From Candidatus Berkiella cookevillensis (GTDB lineage: Bacteria > Pseudomonadota > Gammaproteobacteria > Berkiellales > Berkiellaceae), in assembly GCF_001431315.2 (NCBI RefSeq), contig NZ_LKHV02000001.1, forward strand, positions 1,984,001-2,048,000: DNA of 64,000 nucleotides. The letters are read 5' to 3'. The notes under the pieces are model-generated. The model searched no databases. It saw only the letters and a list, made by a program, of their open reading frames with translations, and was not told where the DNA came from. The stretch's first letter is position 1; each line of letters opens with the position of its first letter. Position numbers and translations under genes: made by a program. Shown piece by piece: positions 55,907 to 64,000 of this stretch.

Positions 55907-56983
55907 GTGAAATTACAAACTCATACAAACACAACCTATTTACCAGCTGAATGGGCACCACAAAGTGCTGTCCTATTCTCATGGCCACACACCTATGATC
56001 ATGGTAGCTACTATTGGAAACCACATGAAATTGCGCGCGTAGAAACAGCGCTTTTCGAAATGGTTAGCACTATTGCAAAGTCTCAACCCGTGATGATTAA
56101 CGTTTATAATAACATAGTCTTAGAACATCTCGAGGATCTTTTAAGCAAGCATCACGTCAATCAAGACAATGTGCAAATCATTGTAAACCCTTCTAATGAT
56201 ATTTGGGTTCGCGATCATGGTCCTATTACTGTCTATAAAGACAAAAAAGCGGTGCTGCTAAATTTTAAGTTTAATGGCTGGGGTGAAAAATTCCCTCACG
56301 AAGATGACAATACAGTCAATAACAAGCTTCATCATTTTGACATACTTAAAACTTATACCCAAGAAGACGTCCACTTCGTCTTAGAAGGTGGCAGCATAGA
56401 AAGTGATGGTTTAGGAACACTGCTTACGACAAAGTTATGTCTTTGCAATCCAAATCGTAACAAAATCACTGATAAAGCAGTCATCTTTGAAAAACTACAA
56501 GCCACCTTGGGTATTCAACGCATACTCTGGTTGGATGATGGCTTTATTGAAGGTGATAATACAGACTCTCATGTTGATATGTTGGCAAGATTCATCAATC
56601 CACACACCATTGCTTATGCAACCTGTGATGATCCGACCCTGCCACATTATGATTCATTGCTCAAAATGGAAACACAGTTAAAGTCTTTTAGACAAATCTC
56701 TGGCGAGCCTTATCAACTTGTACCAATGCCACTGCCCAAAATTGAGAATGCATCTTATCCAGGCGTATTTATTCCAGCGACCTATTTGAACTTCTTGATT
56801 ACGAATCATTGTGTATTTGTACCACAGTATAACCATGCATTAGATGAAGTCATGCTTGAGACACTCAGAGAATACTTCCCTTCTCGAAATGTATTGGGTG
56901 TAGATACGAGCACACTTATCTTGCAAAGTGGCGGGCTACACTGCTCAACTATGCAAATACCAACAGGACAACAAGACGCATGA
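55907..56983 (+). CDS. aguA: Agmatine deiminase
   Basis: Converts agmatine to N-carbamoylputrescine. Catalytic Cys at about residue 346 in GGLHCSTMQIP; NPSNDIWVRDHGP, the EGGSIESDG block and the TDSHVDMLARF helix are all present. Length about 358 aa, as in the family. The start is uncertain: GTG 55907 or TTG 55895, since no ATG precedes the conserved PAEWAPQ. It overlaps the next gene by 4 bases (ATGA). Confidence 0.93.
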   Translation: MKLQTHTNTTYLPAEWAPQSAVLFSWPHTYDHGSYYWKPHEIARVETALFEMVSTIAKSQPVMINVYNNIVLEHLEDLLSKHHVNQDNVQIIVNPSNDIWVRDHGPITVYKDKKAVLLNFKFNGWGEKFPHEDDNTVNNKLHHFDILKTYTQEDVHFVLEGGSIESDGLGTLLTTKLCLCNPNRNKITDKAVIFEKLQATLGIQRILWLDDGFIEGDNTDSHVDMLARFINPHTIAYATCDDPTLPHYDSLLKMETQLKSFRQISGEPYQLVPMPLPKIENASYPGVFIPATYLNFLITNHCVFVPQYNHALDEVMLETLREYFPSRNVLGVDTSTLILQSGGLHCSTMQIPTGQQDA

Positions 56984-57912
56984 AAGAACATAAAAACATT
57001 CCCTTAGCGGTTGTACAATCCATCGGTTTTAAAACGCGTGCAGAATCTTTTGATCATTATGCCAATGCTATTATCGAAGCTTCACGTTCTGGCGCATCTT
57101 TAGTATTACTCCCTGAGCTGCATAATCAATATTATTTTGCTCAAAAAGAATCCAGTGATTTTTTTAGCTATGCAGAAAGCATTCCTGGCACCACAACTGA
57201 TTTTTACGCAAAACTTGCAAAAGAAAATAACATCGTCATCGTGACTTCTTTATTTGAAAAAAGAGCCAAAGGCTTGTATCACAACACTGCGGTTGTAATT
57301 GATAAAGATGGCTCAATAAAAGGCATGTATCGTAAAATGCATATCCCTGATGATCCAGGCTACTATGAGAAATATTATTTTACACCAGGTGATCTCGGAT
57401 TTAAGCCTATTGAAACTTCGATTGGTAAGCTTGGTGTGCTGATCTGCTGGGATCAATGGTTCCCAGAAGCAGCTCGCTTAATGGCGCTCAATGGCGCAGA
57501 TTGTCTGCTATACCCTACGGCCATTGGATTCAACCCTAAAGACGATACACAAACGCAACAAAAGCAGCTCAATGCGTGGCGTTTAATTCAACAAAGCCAT
57601 GCTGTTGCAAATGGCTTGCCGGTTGCAAGTTGTAACCGATGCGGTTTAGAACTGATTGAAGATGCATTACCTCAAGGCATAAATTTTTGGGGAAATAGCT
57701 TCATTACTGGTACTCAAGGCGAAATACTCACAAGCGCAGCAGACAAACCAGAAATCCTGTATGCCGATTTAAAACTCGAGCAAACGGAGAAAACACGCCA
57801 AGCATGGCCTTATTTGCGTGATAGACGTGTTGATTATTATCAACCTCTCAACCAGCTTCATATCGACAACCGTCTATTGTCGCTTCAAACATCATTGGGT
57901 GAACCGTTATGA
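56980..57912 (+). CDS. aguB: N-carbamoylputrescine amidase
   Basis: A nitrilase-fold enzyme releasing putrescine, CO2 and ammonia. Catalytic Glu46 (LLPELHNQ), Lys119 (YRKMHIPDDP) and Cys156 (LICWDQWFPEAAR). 310 aa. Both ends overlap neighbours by 4 bases, so aguA, aguB and the next gene form a translationally coupled unit. Confidence 0.95.
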   Translation: MKEHKNIPLAVVQSIGFKTRAESFDHYANAIIEASRSGASLVLLPELHNQYYFAQKESSDFFSYAESIPGTTTDFYAKLAKENNIVIVTSLFEKRAKGLYHNTAVVIDKDGSIKGMYRKMHIPDDPGYYEKYYFTPGDLGFKPIETSIGKLGVLICWDQWFPEAARLMALNGADCLLYPTAIGFNPKDDTQTQQKQLNAWRLIQQSHAVANGLPVASCNRCGLELIEDALPQGINFWGNSFITGTQGEILTSAADKPEILYADLKLEQTEKTRQAWPYLRDRRVDYYQPLNQLHIDNRLLSLQTSLGEPL

Positions 57913-59021
57913 TCATAATTTTAAAGCCTAATACAGATCCTCATTCTGCAGAGTATCAATTTACCCTCAATGCACTTTCAAAATTTGCAAATGTTGAAGC
58001 CAAAATTAGCATCATTCAAGGGGTACAAGAAAGTATTACTGAAATACATCTGATCGGCGACACACAGCAAATTTCAAAAGAAAGTATTGAAGCATTACCT
58101 GCTGTACACCAGGTCATTCGCATTTCCAGTGACTATAAAATACTTGGAAGGTACTCAAACAGCTCAGCGCTCTCTTTTGAATATAATGGCGTTCATTTTT
58201 CTCAAGATAGCTTCCATGTCTTTGCAGGTTTATGTGCCGTTGATAATGCGGAAAATGTGGAAAGTACTTTTAAAGTACTGTCTGAATACAAACAAGTGTG
58301 TACGCGTATGGGCGCTTATAAGCCTCGCACCAGTCCTTATGCATTTCAAGGTCTTGGTAAATCCTGTTTGCCTTATGTGTTTGAATTGGCTGGTCAATAT
58401 GGGATCAAAGTGATCGCCATGGAAGTGACCCATGAACGACAAATTGAAGAAATCAATGATGTATTGGCACTGACCGGAAATCCTACGGGTGTGATGCTTC
58501 AAATTGGTACGCGTAATGCACAAAATTTTGAATTATTACGTGCAGTTGGTAGCCAACAAACATTTCCTATTCTGTTTAAACGTGGCTTTGGTATCACACT
58601 GAATGAATCTTTATTAGCAGCTGAATATCTTGCAAAAGCAGGTAATAATAAAATTATTTTTTGCCTAAGAGGTGTAAAATCTCATTTTGGCAATCCTCAC
58701 CGCAATCTAGTTGATTTCTGTCAAGTGAGCCTAGTAAAACGCATTACACGTTTAGCTGTTTGTGTTGATCCTTCTCATGCCGTAGGTTTATTAAGTGAAG
58801 GAACAGATAAAATCAGTGATATTTACCATGTAAGCGCACAAGGTGTGATTGCTGGCGCAAATATGGTTTTATTGGATGTGCACCCTAATCCACCTCAAGC
58901 ACGTGTAGATAGTCAGCAAGCGCTGCATATACAAAACTTAGAATGGTTCTTACAGGATATGCTACTTTGTCGCGAAACCTACGAAAAGCGCAAAAAATTA
59001 GCTGAAACTTTTCACGCATAA
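57909..59021 (+). CDS. DAHP synthase-like protein with altered active-site residues
   Basis: 370 aa. An N-terminal ferredoxin-like domain (1-90) is followed by a barrel matching type I-beta 3-deoxy-7-phosphoheptulonate synthases: GAYKPRTSPYAFQGLG (135-150), QIGTRNAQNFELL, LFKRGFG and VDPSHAVG. Metal-site candidates Cys109, His290 and Asp334 are kept. Three positions differ from the family: the usual Pro of GPC is Leu (AGLCAVD), the metal Glu is Asp323 (LDVHP), and CERG is CLRG. It is fused by a 4-base overlap to aguB, not to shikimate genes. It may be a working synthase or a repurposed one. Confidence 0.85.
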   Translation: MIIILKPNTDPHSAEYQFTLNALSKFANVEAKISIIQGVQESITEIHLIGDTQQISKESIEALPAVHQVIRISSDYKILGRYSNSSALSFEYNGVHFSQDSFHVFAGLCAVDNAENVESTFKVLSEYKQVCTRMGAYKPRTSPYAFQGLGKSCLPYVFELAGQYGIKVIAMEVTHERQIEEINDVLALTGNPTGVMLQIGTRNAQNFELLRAVGSQQTFPILFKRGFGITLNESLLAAEYLAKAGNNKIIFCLRGVKSHFGNPHRNLVDFCQVSLVKRITRLAVCVDPSHAVGLLSEGTDKISDIYHVSAQGVIAGANMVLLDVHPNPPQARVDSQQALHIQNLEWFLQDMLLCRETYEKRKKLAETFHA

Positions 59022-59041
59022 ACTAAAAATGGTCTGCTGCT

Positions 59042-62000
59042 ATGATAAACGCCGATAATTATTCTCTTCCTTTACCACGTCAGATGGGCGATCGCCTAAA
59101 CTGGGGAAATGTTATCGGTGCAGGGCTTGCACTATCGATTGCACAAGCCTGCGAACAGCAAGAACTTCTTTTGGTCATAACCTCTTCTTCACAAAAAGCA
59201 GCAGCGCTTAAAAGAGAGTTAAAATATTTCTGCAAGCCCAATACTGTCTGTTTTCAATTTCCTGATTGGGAAATATTGCCATTTGATCATTTCTCACCGC
59301 ACCAGGATATTATTTCAGATCGTTTAAAAACATTATATGAACTGCCTAATTTAAAAACAGGTATCGTCATTGTACCCATCATGACTTTATTACATAAAAT
59401 TGTTCCTAAACAATTTGTCATGGCAAACAGCTTTATACTAAAAATTGGCGATCATCTTGATATGACTGCCGCCAAATCAACTTGGCTATCTGCCGGATAT
59501 ACCCAAGTTTCTCAAGTGATGGGACATGGAGAGTACGCTATTCGTGGCAGTATTATCGATATTTTCCCCATGGGGCAACATAGCCCCATTCGAATTGACT
59601 TGTTTGATAATGAAATAGAAAGTATCCGATTTTTTGATATTGACACGCAAAAATCAATTGAACGTATTGACTCGCTTAACTGCTTGCCCGCAAAAGAATA
59701 CCCTCTACAAGAAGAGGACATTAGCCGATTTAGGCAAAATTGGCGTAAAAAATTTGATGGCGATCCTACACTGTGCCCTGTATATGAAAATATTTCTCAA
59801 GGCACAAGCATTGGTGGTATCGAATACTATCTACCACTCTTCTTTGAAGAAATACAAAGTTTGTTTGATTATTTACCCAAACATACTACTATTGTTCGCA
59901 GCCAAGATATGGATATTAACTTAGATCATTTCTTGCAAGATGTGGACAAGCGCTATGAACAATACCGACATGATATTAGACGTCCCATACTCGCGCCCAA
60001 AGATTTATTCTTACAGAAAAATGAATTATATGGTTATATAAAATCTTTTAAACAAATTGTCATCAGTGAAACAGCGCACCCACAAAGCAAAGGACAAGAT
60101 ATTAATTTAGATTTTGCATCTGCGCCCCACATTGCTATCTTAAACCAACATGATCCTCTAAAACCTTTGCAAAATTTTCTAGCAGAAAATAAATCGAATA
60201 TTCTATTCTGTGCAGAATCTCCTGGAAGAAAAGAAAGCTTAATCAACTTGTTAAATAAAATTGATATTAACCCCAAAGTCTATGAACACTGGTCCGATTT
60301 TGCGCGCGACAAAGAAAACTTTGGTATTACCATTGCCTCACTAGACAAGAGTGTTTGCTTGCCGCTTCAAAATCTTATTCTTTTGGCAGAAGCGGATATC
60401 TATGGCCATCAGGTCATGCAAAGACGTCGTCGCAAAGAGACTTATCAAGACTTAGATATTCAAGTTCGTAACTTAGCAGAACTCCAAATGGGTCACCCCA
60501 TTGTACATTTACAACATGGTGTGGGGCGCTATTTGGGTTTAATAAACCTTAGTATCGGCGCGCAACCTTCAGAATATTTAACCATCGAATATGCAGATAA
60601 AGCAAAATTATATGTGCCTGTTTCTTCACTTGAGGTTATCAGTCAATACAGTGGTACACAAATAGAAAATGCACCACTACATAGACTTGGCACAGACACT
60701 TGGGAAAAATCAAAGCAAAAAGCACAAAAGAAAATCAATGATGTTGCTGCTGAGCTTTTAGAGATCCACGCAAAACGTGCGCTCAAAAAAGGCTTAAGCT
60801 TTAATGCTCCCGATCAAGACTACCTTGCATTTGCAAATGCCTTTGGCTTTGAAACGACACCTGATCAACAAAAAGCAATTGATGAGGTATTGCAAGACAT
60901 GCAATCTGATAATCCCATGGATAGATTGGTATGTGGTGATGTTGGCTTTGGGAAAACAGAAGTTGCACTCCGTGCCGCATTTTTAGCTGTAATGACGCAT
61001 AAGCAAGTTGTAATACTTGTGCCTACAACTCTGCTTGCACAACAACACTATGAAACGTTTAGCGATAGATTTGCTAATTGGCCTGTTAAGATAGAAGTTC
61101 TATCACGGTTTCGATCTAAGAAAGAACAAGATCTTACGATAGAGAATCTACAATCTGGCAAGACCGATATTGTGATTGGCACTCATAAATTACTTAATCA
61201 AAGCGTACCTTTTCATAATTTAGGGCTATTGATCATTGATGAAGAACATCGCTTTGGGGTAAAGCAAAAAGAAAAAATCAAAAATTTCCGATCTGAAGTA
61301 GATATTTTAACGCTGACTGCCACTCCCATACCACGCACCTTGAATATGGCACTTTCCTCTGTGCGCGATCTTTCTATTATTGCAACACCACCTTTAAAGC
61401 GTCTCAGTGTTAAAACTTTTGTGCGTGAATATAATGATATTCTTATTCAAGAAGCCATTAATCGTGAATTAATGCGTGGCGGTCAGATCTACTATCTACA
61501 TAATGATGTCAGCACAATTGAAAATACTGCGCATCATTTAAAAACGCTCTGTCCTGAAGCACGTATCATCGTTGCACATGGTCAAATGCCAGAACGTGCC
61601 CTAGAACGCGTCATGTCCGATTTTTACCATCAACGCTTTAATGTATTGGTGTGTACCACTATTATCGAAACAGGTATCGATATCCCAACGGCAAATACCA
61701 TCATCATTGAACGTGCTGATAAATTTGGTTTAGCACAGTTGCATCAAATTCGAGGACGCGTCGGACGCTCACATCACCAAGCCTATGCCTATTGTTTGAC
61801 AGGTGCAGAGAAATCACTCAGCAAAGATGCTAAAAAGCGCTTGGAAGCTTTAGAATCTTTAGAAGAATTAGGCTCAGGTTTTACACTTGCAACACATGAT
61901 TTGGAAATACGAGGCGCAGGAGAAATATTAGGTGAAGAGCAAAGCGGTAATTTAAATGAAATTGGCTTCAACTTATACATGGAGCTTTTAGAAAAAACGG

Positions 62001-62488
62001 TAAAAGCATTGAAAGCAGGTAAAACACTTTCTACAGAATCCCCTTTAAATAATATAGAAATTGATTTGCAAATCAGTGCATTAATACCGGAAGACTATCT
62101 ACCAGATGTACATTCACGGCTGATTCTCTATAAACGAATCAGCATGTGTGCTTCCAAAGAAGCACTTGAAGAAATTCAAGTTGAGATGATTGACCGATTT
62201 GGGTTACTACCCACTGCTACTCAACATTTATTTAAGATCACTGCCCTTAAGATTATTGCAAAAGAAATTGGCATTACAAAAATTGAAGCGGGAAAAAGCC
62301 AGGGTAAAATTGAGTTTGTTGAGAAACCCAATATTAATCCTGATACAATCATTAACCTGATTCGCACACAACCCCAACACTATAAATTGATAGGTTCCCA
62401 AGCATTTAAATTAACTTTTGACATGCAGACAGTTGAACAACGTTTTCAGGTGGTAGAAAATCTACTTACGCATTTAACCAACAATTAA
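59042..62488 (+). CDS. mfd: Transcription-repair coupling factor
   Basis: 1148 aa. Removes stalled RNA polymerase and recruits UvrA. UvrB-like module at about 1-340, RNA-polymerase-interaction domain with PIVHLQHGVGRYLGL near 485-500, translocase with Walker A CGDVGFGKTE near 630 and LLIIDEEHRFG near 730, and the C-terminal UvrA-masking domain at about 1000-1148. It starts 20 bases after the DAHP-synthase-like gene. Confidence 0.97.
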   Translation: MINADNYSLPLPRQMGDRLNWGNVIGAGLALSIAQACEQQELLLVITSSSQKAAALKRELKYFCKPNTVCFQFPDWEILPFDHFSPHQDIISDRLKTLYELPNLKTGIVIVPIMTLLHKIVPKQFVMANSFILKIGDHLDMTAAKSTWLSAGYTQVSQVMGHGEYAIRGSIIDIFPMGQHSPIRIDLFDNEIESIRFFDIDTQKSIERIDSLNCLPAKEYPLQEEDISRFRQNWRKKFDGDPTLCPVYENISQGTSIGGIEYYLPLFFEEIQSLFDYLPKHTTIVRSQDMDINLDHFLQDVDKRYEQYRHDIRRPILAPKDLFLQKNELYGYIKSFKQIVISETAHPQSKGQDINLDFASAPHIAILNQHDPLKPLQNFLAENKSNILFCAESPGRKESLINLLNKIDINPKVYEHWSDFARDKENFGITIASLDKSVCLPLQNLILLAEADIYGHQVMQRRRRKETYQDLDIQVRNLAELQMGHPIVHLQHGVGRYLGLINLSIGAQPSEYLTIEYADKAKLYVPVSSLEVISQYSGTQIENAPLHRLGTDTWEKSKQKAQKKINDVAAELLEIHAKRALKKGLSFNAPDQDYLAFANAFGFETTPDQQKAIDEVLQDMQSDNPMDRLVCGDVGFGKTEVALRAAFLAVMTHKQVVILVPTTLLAQQHYETFSDRFANWPVKIEVLSRFRSKKEQDLTIENLQSGKTDIVIGTHKLLNQSVPFHNLGLLIIDEEHRFGVKQKEKIKNFRSEVDILTLTATPIPRTLNMALSSVRDLSIIATPPLKRLSVKTFVREYNDILIQEAINRELMRGGQIYYLHNDVSTIENTAHHLKTLCPEARIIVAHGQMPERALERVMSDFYHQRFNVLVCTTIIETGIDIPTANTIIIERADKFGLAQLHQIRGRVGRSHHQAYAYCLTGAEKSLSKDAKKRLEALESLEELGSGFTLATHDLEIRGAGEILGEEQSGNLNEIGFNLYMELLEKTVKALKAGKTLSTESPLNNIEIDLQISALIPEDYLPDVHSRLILYKRISMCASKEALEEIQVEMIDRFGLLPTATQHLFKITALKIIAKEIGITKIEAGKSQGKIEFVEKPNINPDTIINLIRTQPQHYKLIGSQAFKLTFDMQTVEQRFQVVENLLTHLTNN

Positions 62489-62503
62489 AAAGTTAAATAA
62501 CTT

Positions 62504-63280
62504 ATGTTTAAAAATATACTCGCTTTAAAATCCCTTGTATTAGTACTTCTCATGCTCTCATGCTTTAAGACCTATGCGAAAGAAGAGCAATGGTATCAGG
62601 TTGAAGTGCTTGTCTTTGAAAATCTTGATAAAGCGGGATTACAAGAGTCATACCCCCTAAATCCTGGTCGCCCTAATGTCAGTGCTGCCAAAAACCTATT
62701 GGATGCATCCAAAGCCCTCTCTACAGGCGACGAAACCCAAAATTACATCCAAGTTAGCAATGATGCCCTACAGCTCAATGATGCTAAAGATAAAATCCAG
62801 AAACAAGGCAGCTTTCGTATTATCCTTCATAAAGGATGGAAACAACGAATCACTGATAAAAACTTATCTGATACGCTCCGACTTGTTGGAGGAAAAAGCT
62901 ATTCTTCTAGAGGTGGCTCTGATATACAACAAGATGATGCACTTGGCGCAAATGCAGATGTGAAACAATCTGCTTATGAAGTAGATGGTACCATTAAGAT
63001 AAGCAAAAGCCGCTATCTTCATGTTGATACCGATCTCATTTTAACGAAACCAATGAGAGTACTTTCAACAGCTGCCGGCGTACAAGGCTCTCTCAATGCA
63101 GGCACAAGCGCCACTTTTGCAAATGTCAGCAATAGAAACGCATGGCAACAAGATGCAAATGCAAAATTGCAAGCTTTCCGCTTAAAGCAATCTATTAAAA
63201 TGAGAAGTAGTGATGTGCAATATATCGATCACCCTATGTATGGCATGCTTGTCACCATAAAGCCTGAAAAGAAAAAGTAA
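62504..63280 (+). CDS. CsiV-like periplasmic protein
   Basis: 258 aa with a signal peptide (about 1-24, SCFKTYAK). The mature N-terminus EEQWYQVEVLVFEN and the later blocks FRIILHKGWKQ and GTIKISKSRYLHVDTDL match the CsiV family, a peptidoglycan-binding activator of LpoA in Vibrio. The gene just after mfd is the usual place. The middle section contains a Ser/Asp/Gln-rich insert. Confidence 0.85.
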   Translation: MFKNILALKSLVLVLLMLSCFKTYAKEEQWYQVEVLVFENLDKAGLQESYPLNPGRPNVSAAKNLLDASKALSTGDETQNYIQVSNDALQLNDAKDKIQKQGSFRIILHKGWKQRITDKNLSDTLRLVGGKSYSSRGGSDIQQDDALGANADVKQSAYEVDGTIKISKSRYLHVDTDLILTKPMRVLSTAAGVQGSLNAGTSATFANVSNRNAWQQDANAKLQAFRLKQSIKMRSSDVQYIDHPMYGMLVTIKPEKKK

Positions 63281-63331
63281 TTTTAATCGCACACCTTACG
63301 CAGTAAAAAGATAATGCCAGTCAGTTAAGAA

Positions 63332-63430
63332 ATGAACGAAGTGAATGATTATCTTCCCTTGGAATCAAGGGAAGAGGCTCAACTTTAGTGATCAGATGGA
63401 TTTTTTTAATTTATGTTTTAAAATCCCTCG
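63332..63430 (-). repeat. Family B repeat, copy B3 (truncated)
   Basis: ATGAACGAAGTGAATGAT, CTTCCCTTGGAATCAAGGG hairpin, GATCAGATGGATTTTTTTAA and its complement AAAATCC. It stops before the third hairpin and the far terminus. It lies between csiV and the LRR gene. Confidence 0.75.
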
Positions 63431-63490
63431 CTTTGCGCCACTGAGAAATAACTTATTAATAAAGTATTACTTCTAAAGAAAGAAGGCTTC

Positions 63491-64000
63491 TTATCTACTA
63501 GAACGCTTATTATGTTTCCCATTCTTCTTAAAACAGTCCGGCACGCTCTCAATGTAATTTCCTTGTACATTCAGATATTTTAATGCGGATAATCTCGAAA
63601 TACTCTTAGGAAGCGTTTTTAATTCATTATTGTGTATATCTAAAATTTCTAATTGCCCCAAACGCTCTAAGGCTTTAGGTAATTGACGCAAATGATTGTG
63701 GTGCGCTTGTATTTCATGCAGATGTTCTAAATCACAGATTTCATCTGGCAGACTATCTAAATCATCATGATCAATCTTAAGTTTATGCAGATTTTTAAGC
63801 TTTCCAACCCCTCTGGGTAACACACGCATTTCATGATTGTAACTTAAATCTAATTCCTTCAAATGCGTTAAACGCTCAATACCATCTGGCAAAGTACGTA
63901 AATGATTACGCTTCAAACTCAGTATCTCTAAATTTTCTAAATAAACAATGGCATCTGGCAATTGAGTTAATAAACAGCCGCTAATATCTAATTCTCTTAA
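63491..64000 (-). CDS. Leucine-rich repeat protein (C-terminal part, runs off the window)
   Basis: An open frame from the window edge to a TAG stop, 169 codons visible. It holds about seven LRRs of 23 residues on the pattern LxxLxxLxLxxNxLxxLPxxI (for example LEILSLKRNHLRTLPDGI and LEILDIHNNELKTLPKSI), ending in a basic tail (KKNGKHNKRSSR). A TTG at 63961 could be misread as a start, but the repeat continues upstream. Such LP-type LRRs are common in effectors and eukaryote-like proteins of host-associated bacteria; the upstream domain is unseen. Confidence 0.88.
   Translation of the reverse strand, partial: LRELDISGCLLTQLPDAIVYLENLEILSLKRNHLRTLPDGIERLTHLKELDLSYNHEMRVLPRGVGKLKNLHKLKIDHDDLDSLPDEICDLEHLHEIQAHHNHLRQLPKALERLGQLEILDIHNNELKTLPKSISRLSALKYLNVQGNYIESVPDCFKKNGKHNKRSSR

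Noticed and set aside
1-64000. Transposase, integrase, toxin-antitoxin, defence or secretion-system genes
   Set aside because: I looked for these because of the repeats but found no ORF with such motifs.

Overview
This window looks like the chromosome of an AT-rich gammaproteobacterium, probably a Legionellales-like, host-associated lineage. Core gene order is shared with E. coli and Pseudomonas. Mixed into it are Sel1-repeat, LRR, Q/N-rich coiled-coil and eukaryote-like metabolic proteins of the kind common in intracellular relatives. The taxonomic placement is inference; no rRNA is present. I see no tRNA, rRNA, CRISPR array, phage or transposase gene.

Layout. (1) 0.3-7 kb: a small hypothetical gene, a terminator, then a leftward operon for histidine degradation (hutG-hutI-hutU-hutH) headed by a secreted Sel1-repeat protein. 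(2) 7-10.5 kb: a rightward accessory group, made of a duplicated-domain orphan, an animal-type N-acetylneuraminate lyase and a coiled-coil protein. (3) 10.8-18 kb: a periplasmic alpha-2-macroglobulin with penicillin-binding protein 1C. (4) 18.4-30 kb: the conserved leftward yceD-rpmF-plsX-fabH-fabD-fabG-acpP-fabF-pabC-mltG-tmk-holB-pilZ-tatD block, with yceF divergent. (5) 30.6-34.3 kb: a three-gene island of unknown function, bordered by repeats and inserted where relatives keep yceF close to rluC-rne. (6) 34.3-39.6 kb: sppA and rluC, divergent from rne. (7) 39.8-45.7 kb: an ADO/PCO-like thiol dioxygenase, a macA-macB-outer-membrane-channel efflux operon and a coiled-coil orphan. (8) 46-53 kb: comEC-exbB-exbD-msbA-lpxK-ycaR plus a low-molecular-weight phosphatase, i.e. 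envelope biogenesis and DNA uptake. (9) 53-63.3 kb: DUF2062, lolC-lolD, agmatine deiminase plus N-carbamoylputrescine amidase plus an unusual DAHP-synthase-like protein, then mfd and csiV. (10) 63.5-64 kb: the end of an LRR protein.

Nearly every intergenic gap above about 100 bases holds a small non-coding repeat. One family is about 147 bp with TATAGTC termini (six full, partial or rearranged copies). A second group of multi-hairpin elements has unrelated internal sequences but shares the terminus GATGAGC..AGCGAAT. There is also a two-copy family with 'CCAGCGAAGG' and a 62-bp GC-rich palindrome. Several copies abut or overlap stop codons. No mobilising enzyme is encoded here, so they would have to be moved in trans.

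The most interesting items are the repeat superfamily, the repeat-bordered three-gene island, the DAHP-synthase-like protein coupled to the agmatine pathway, and the ADO-like dioxygenase.
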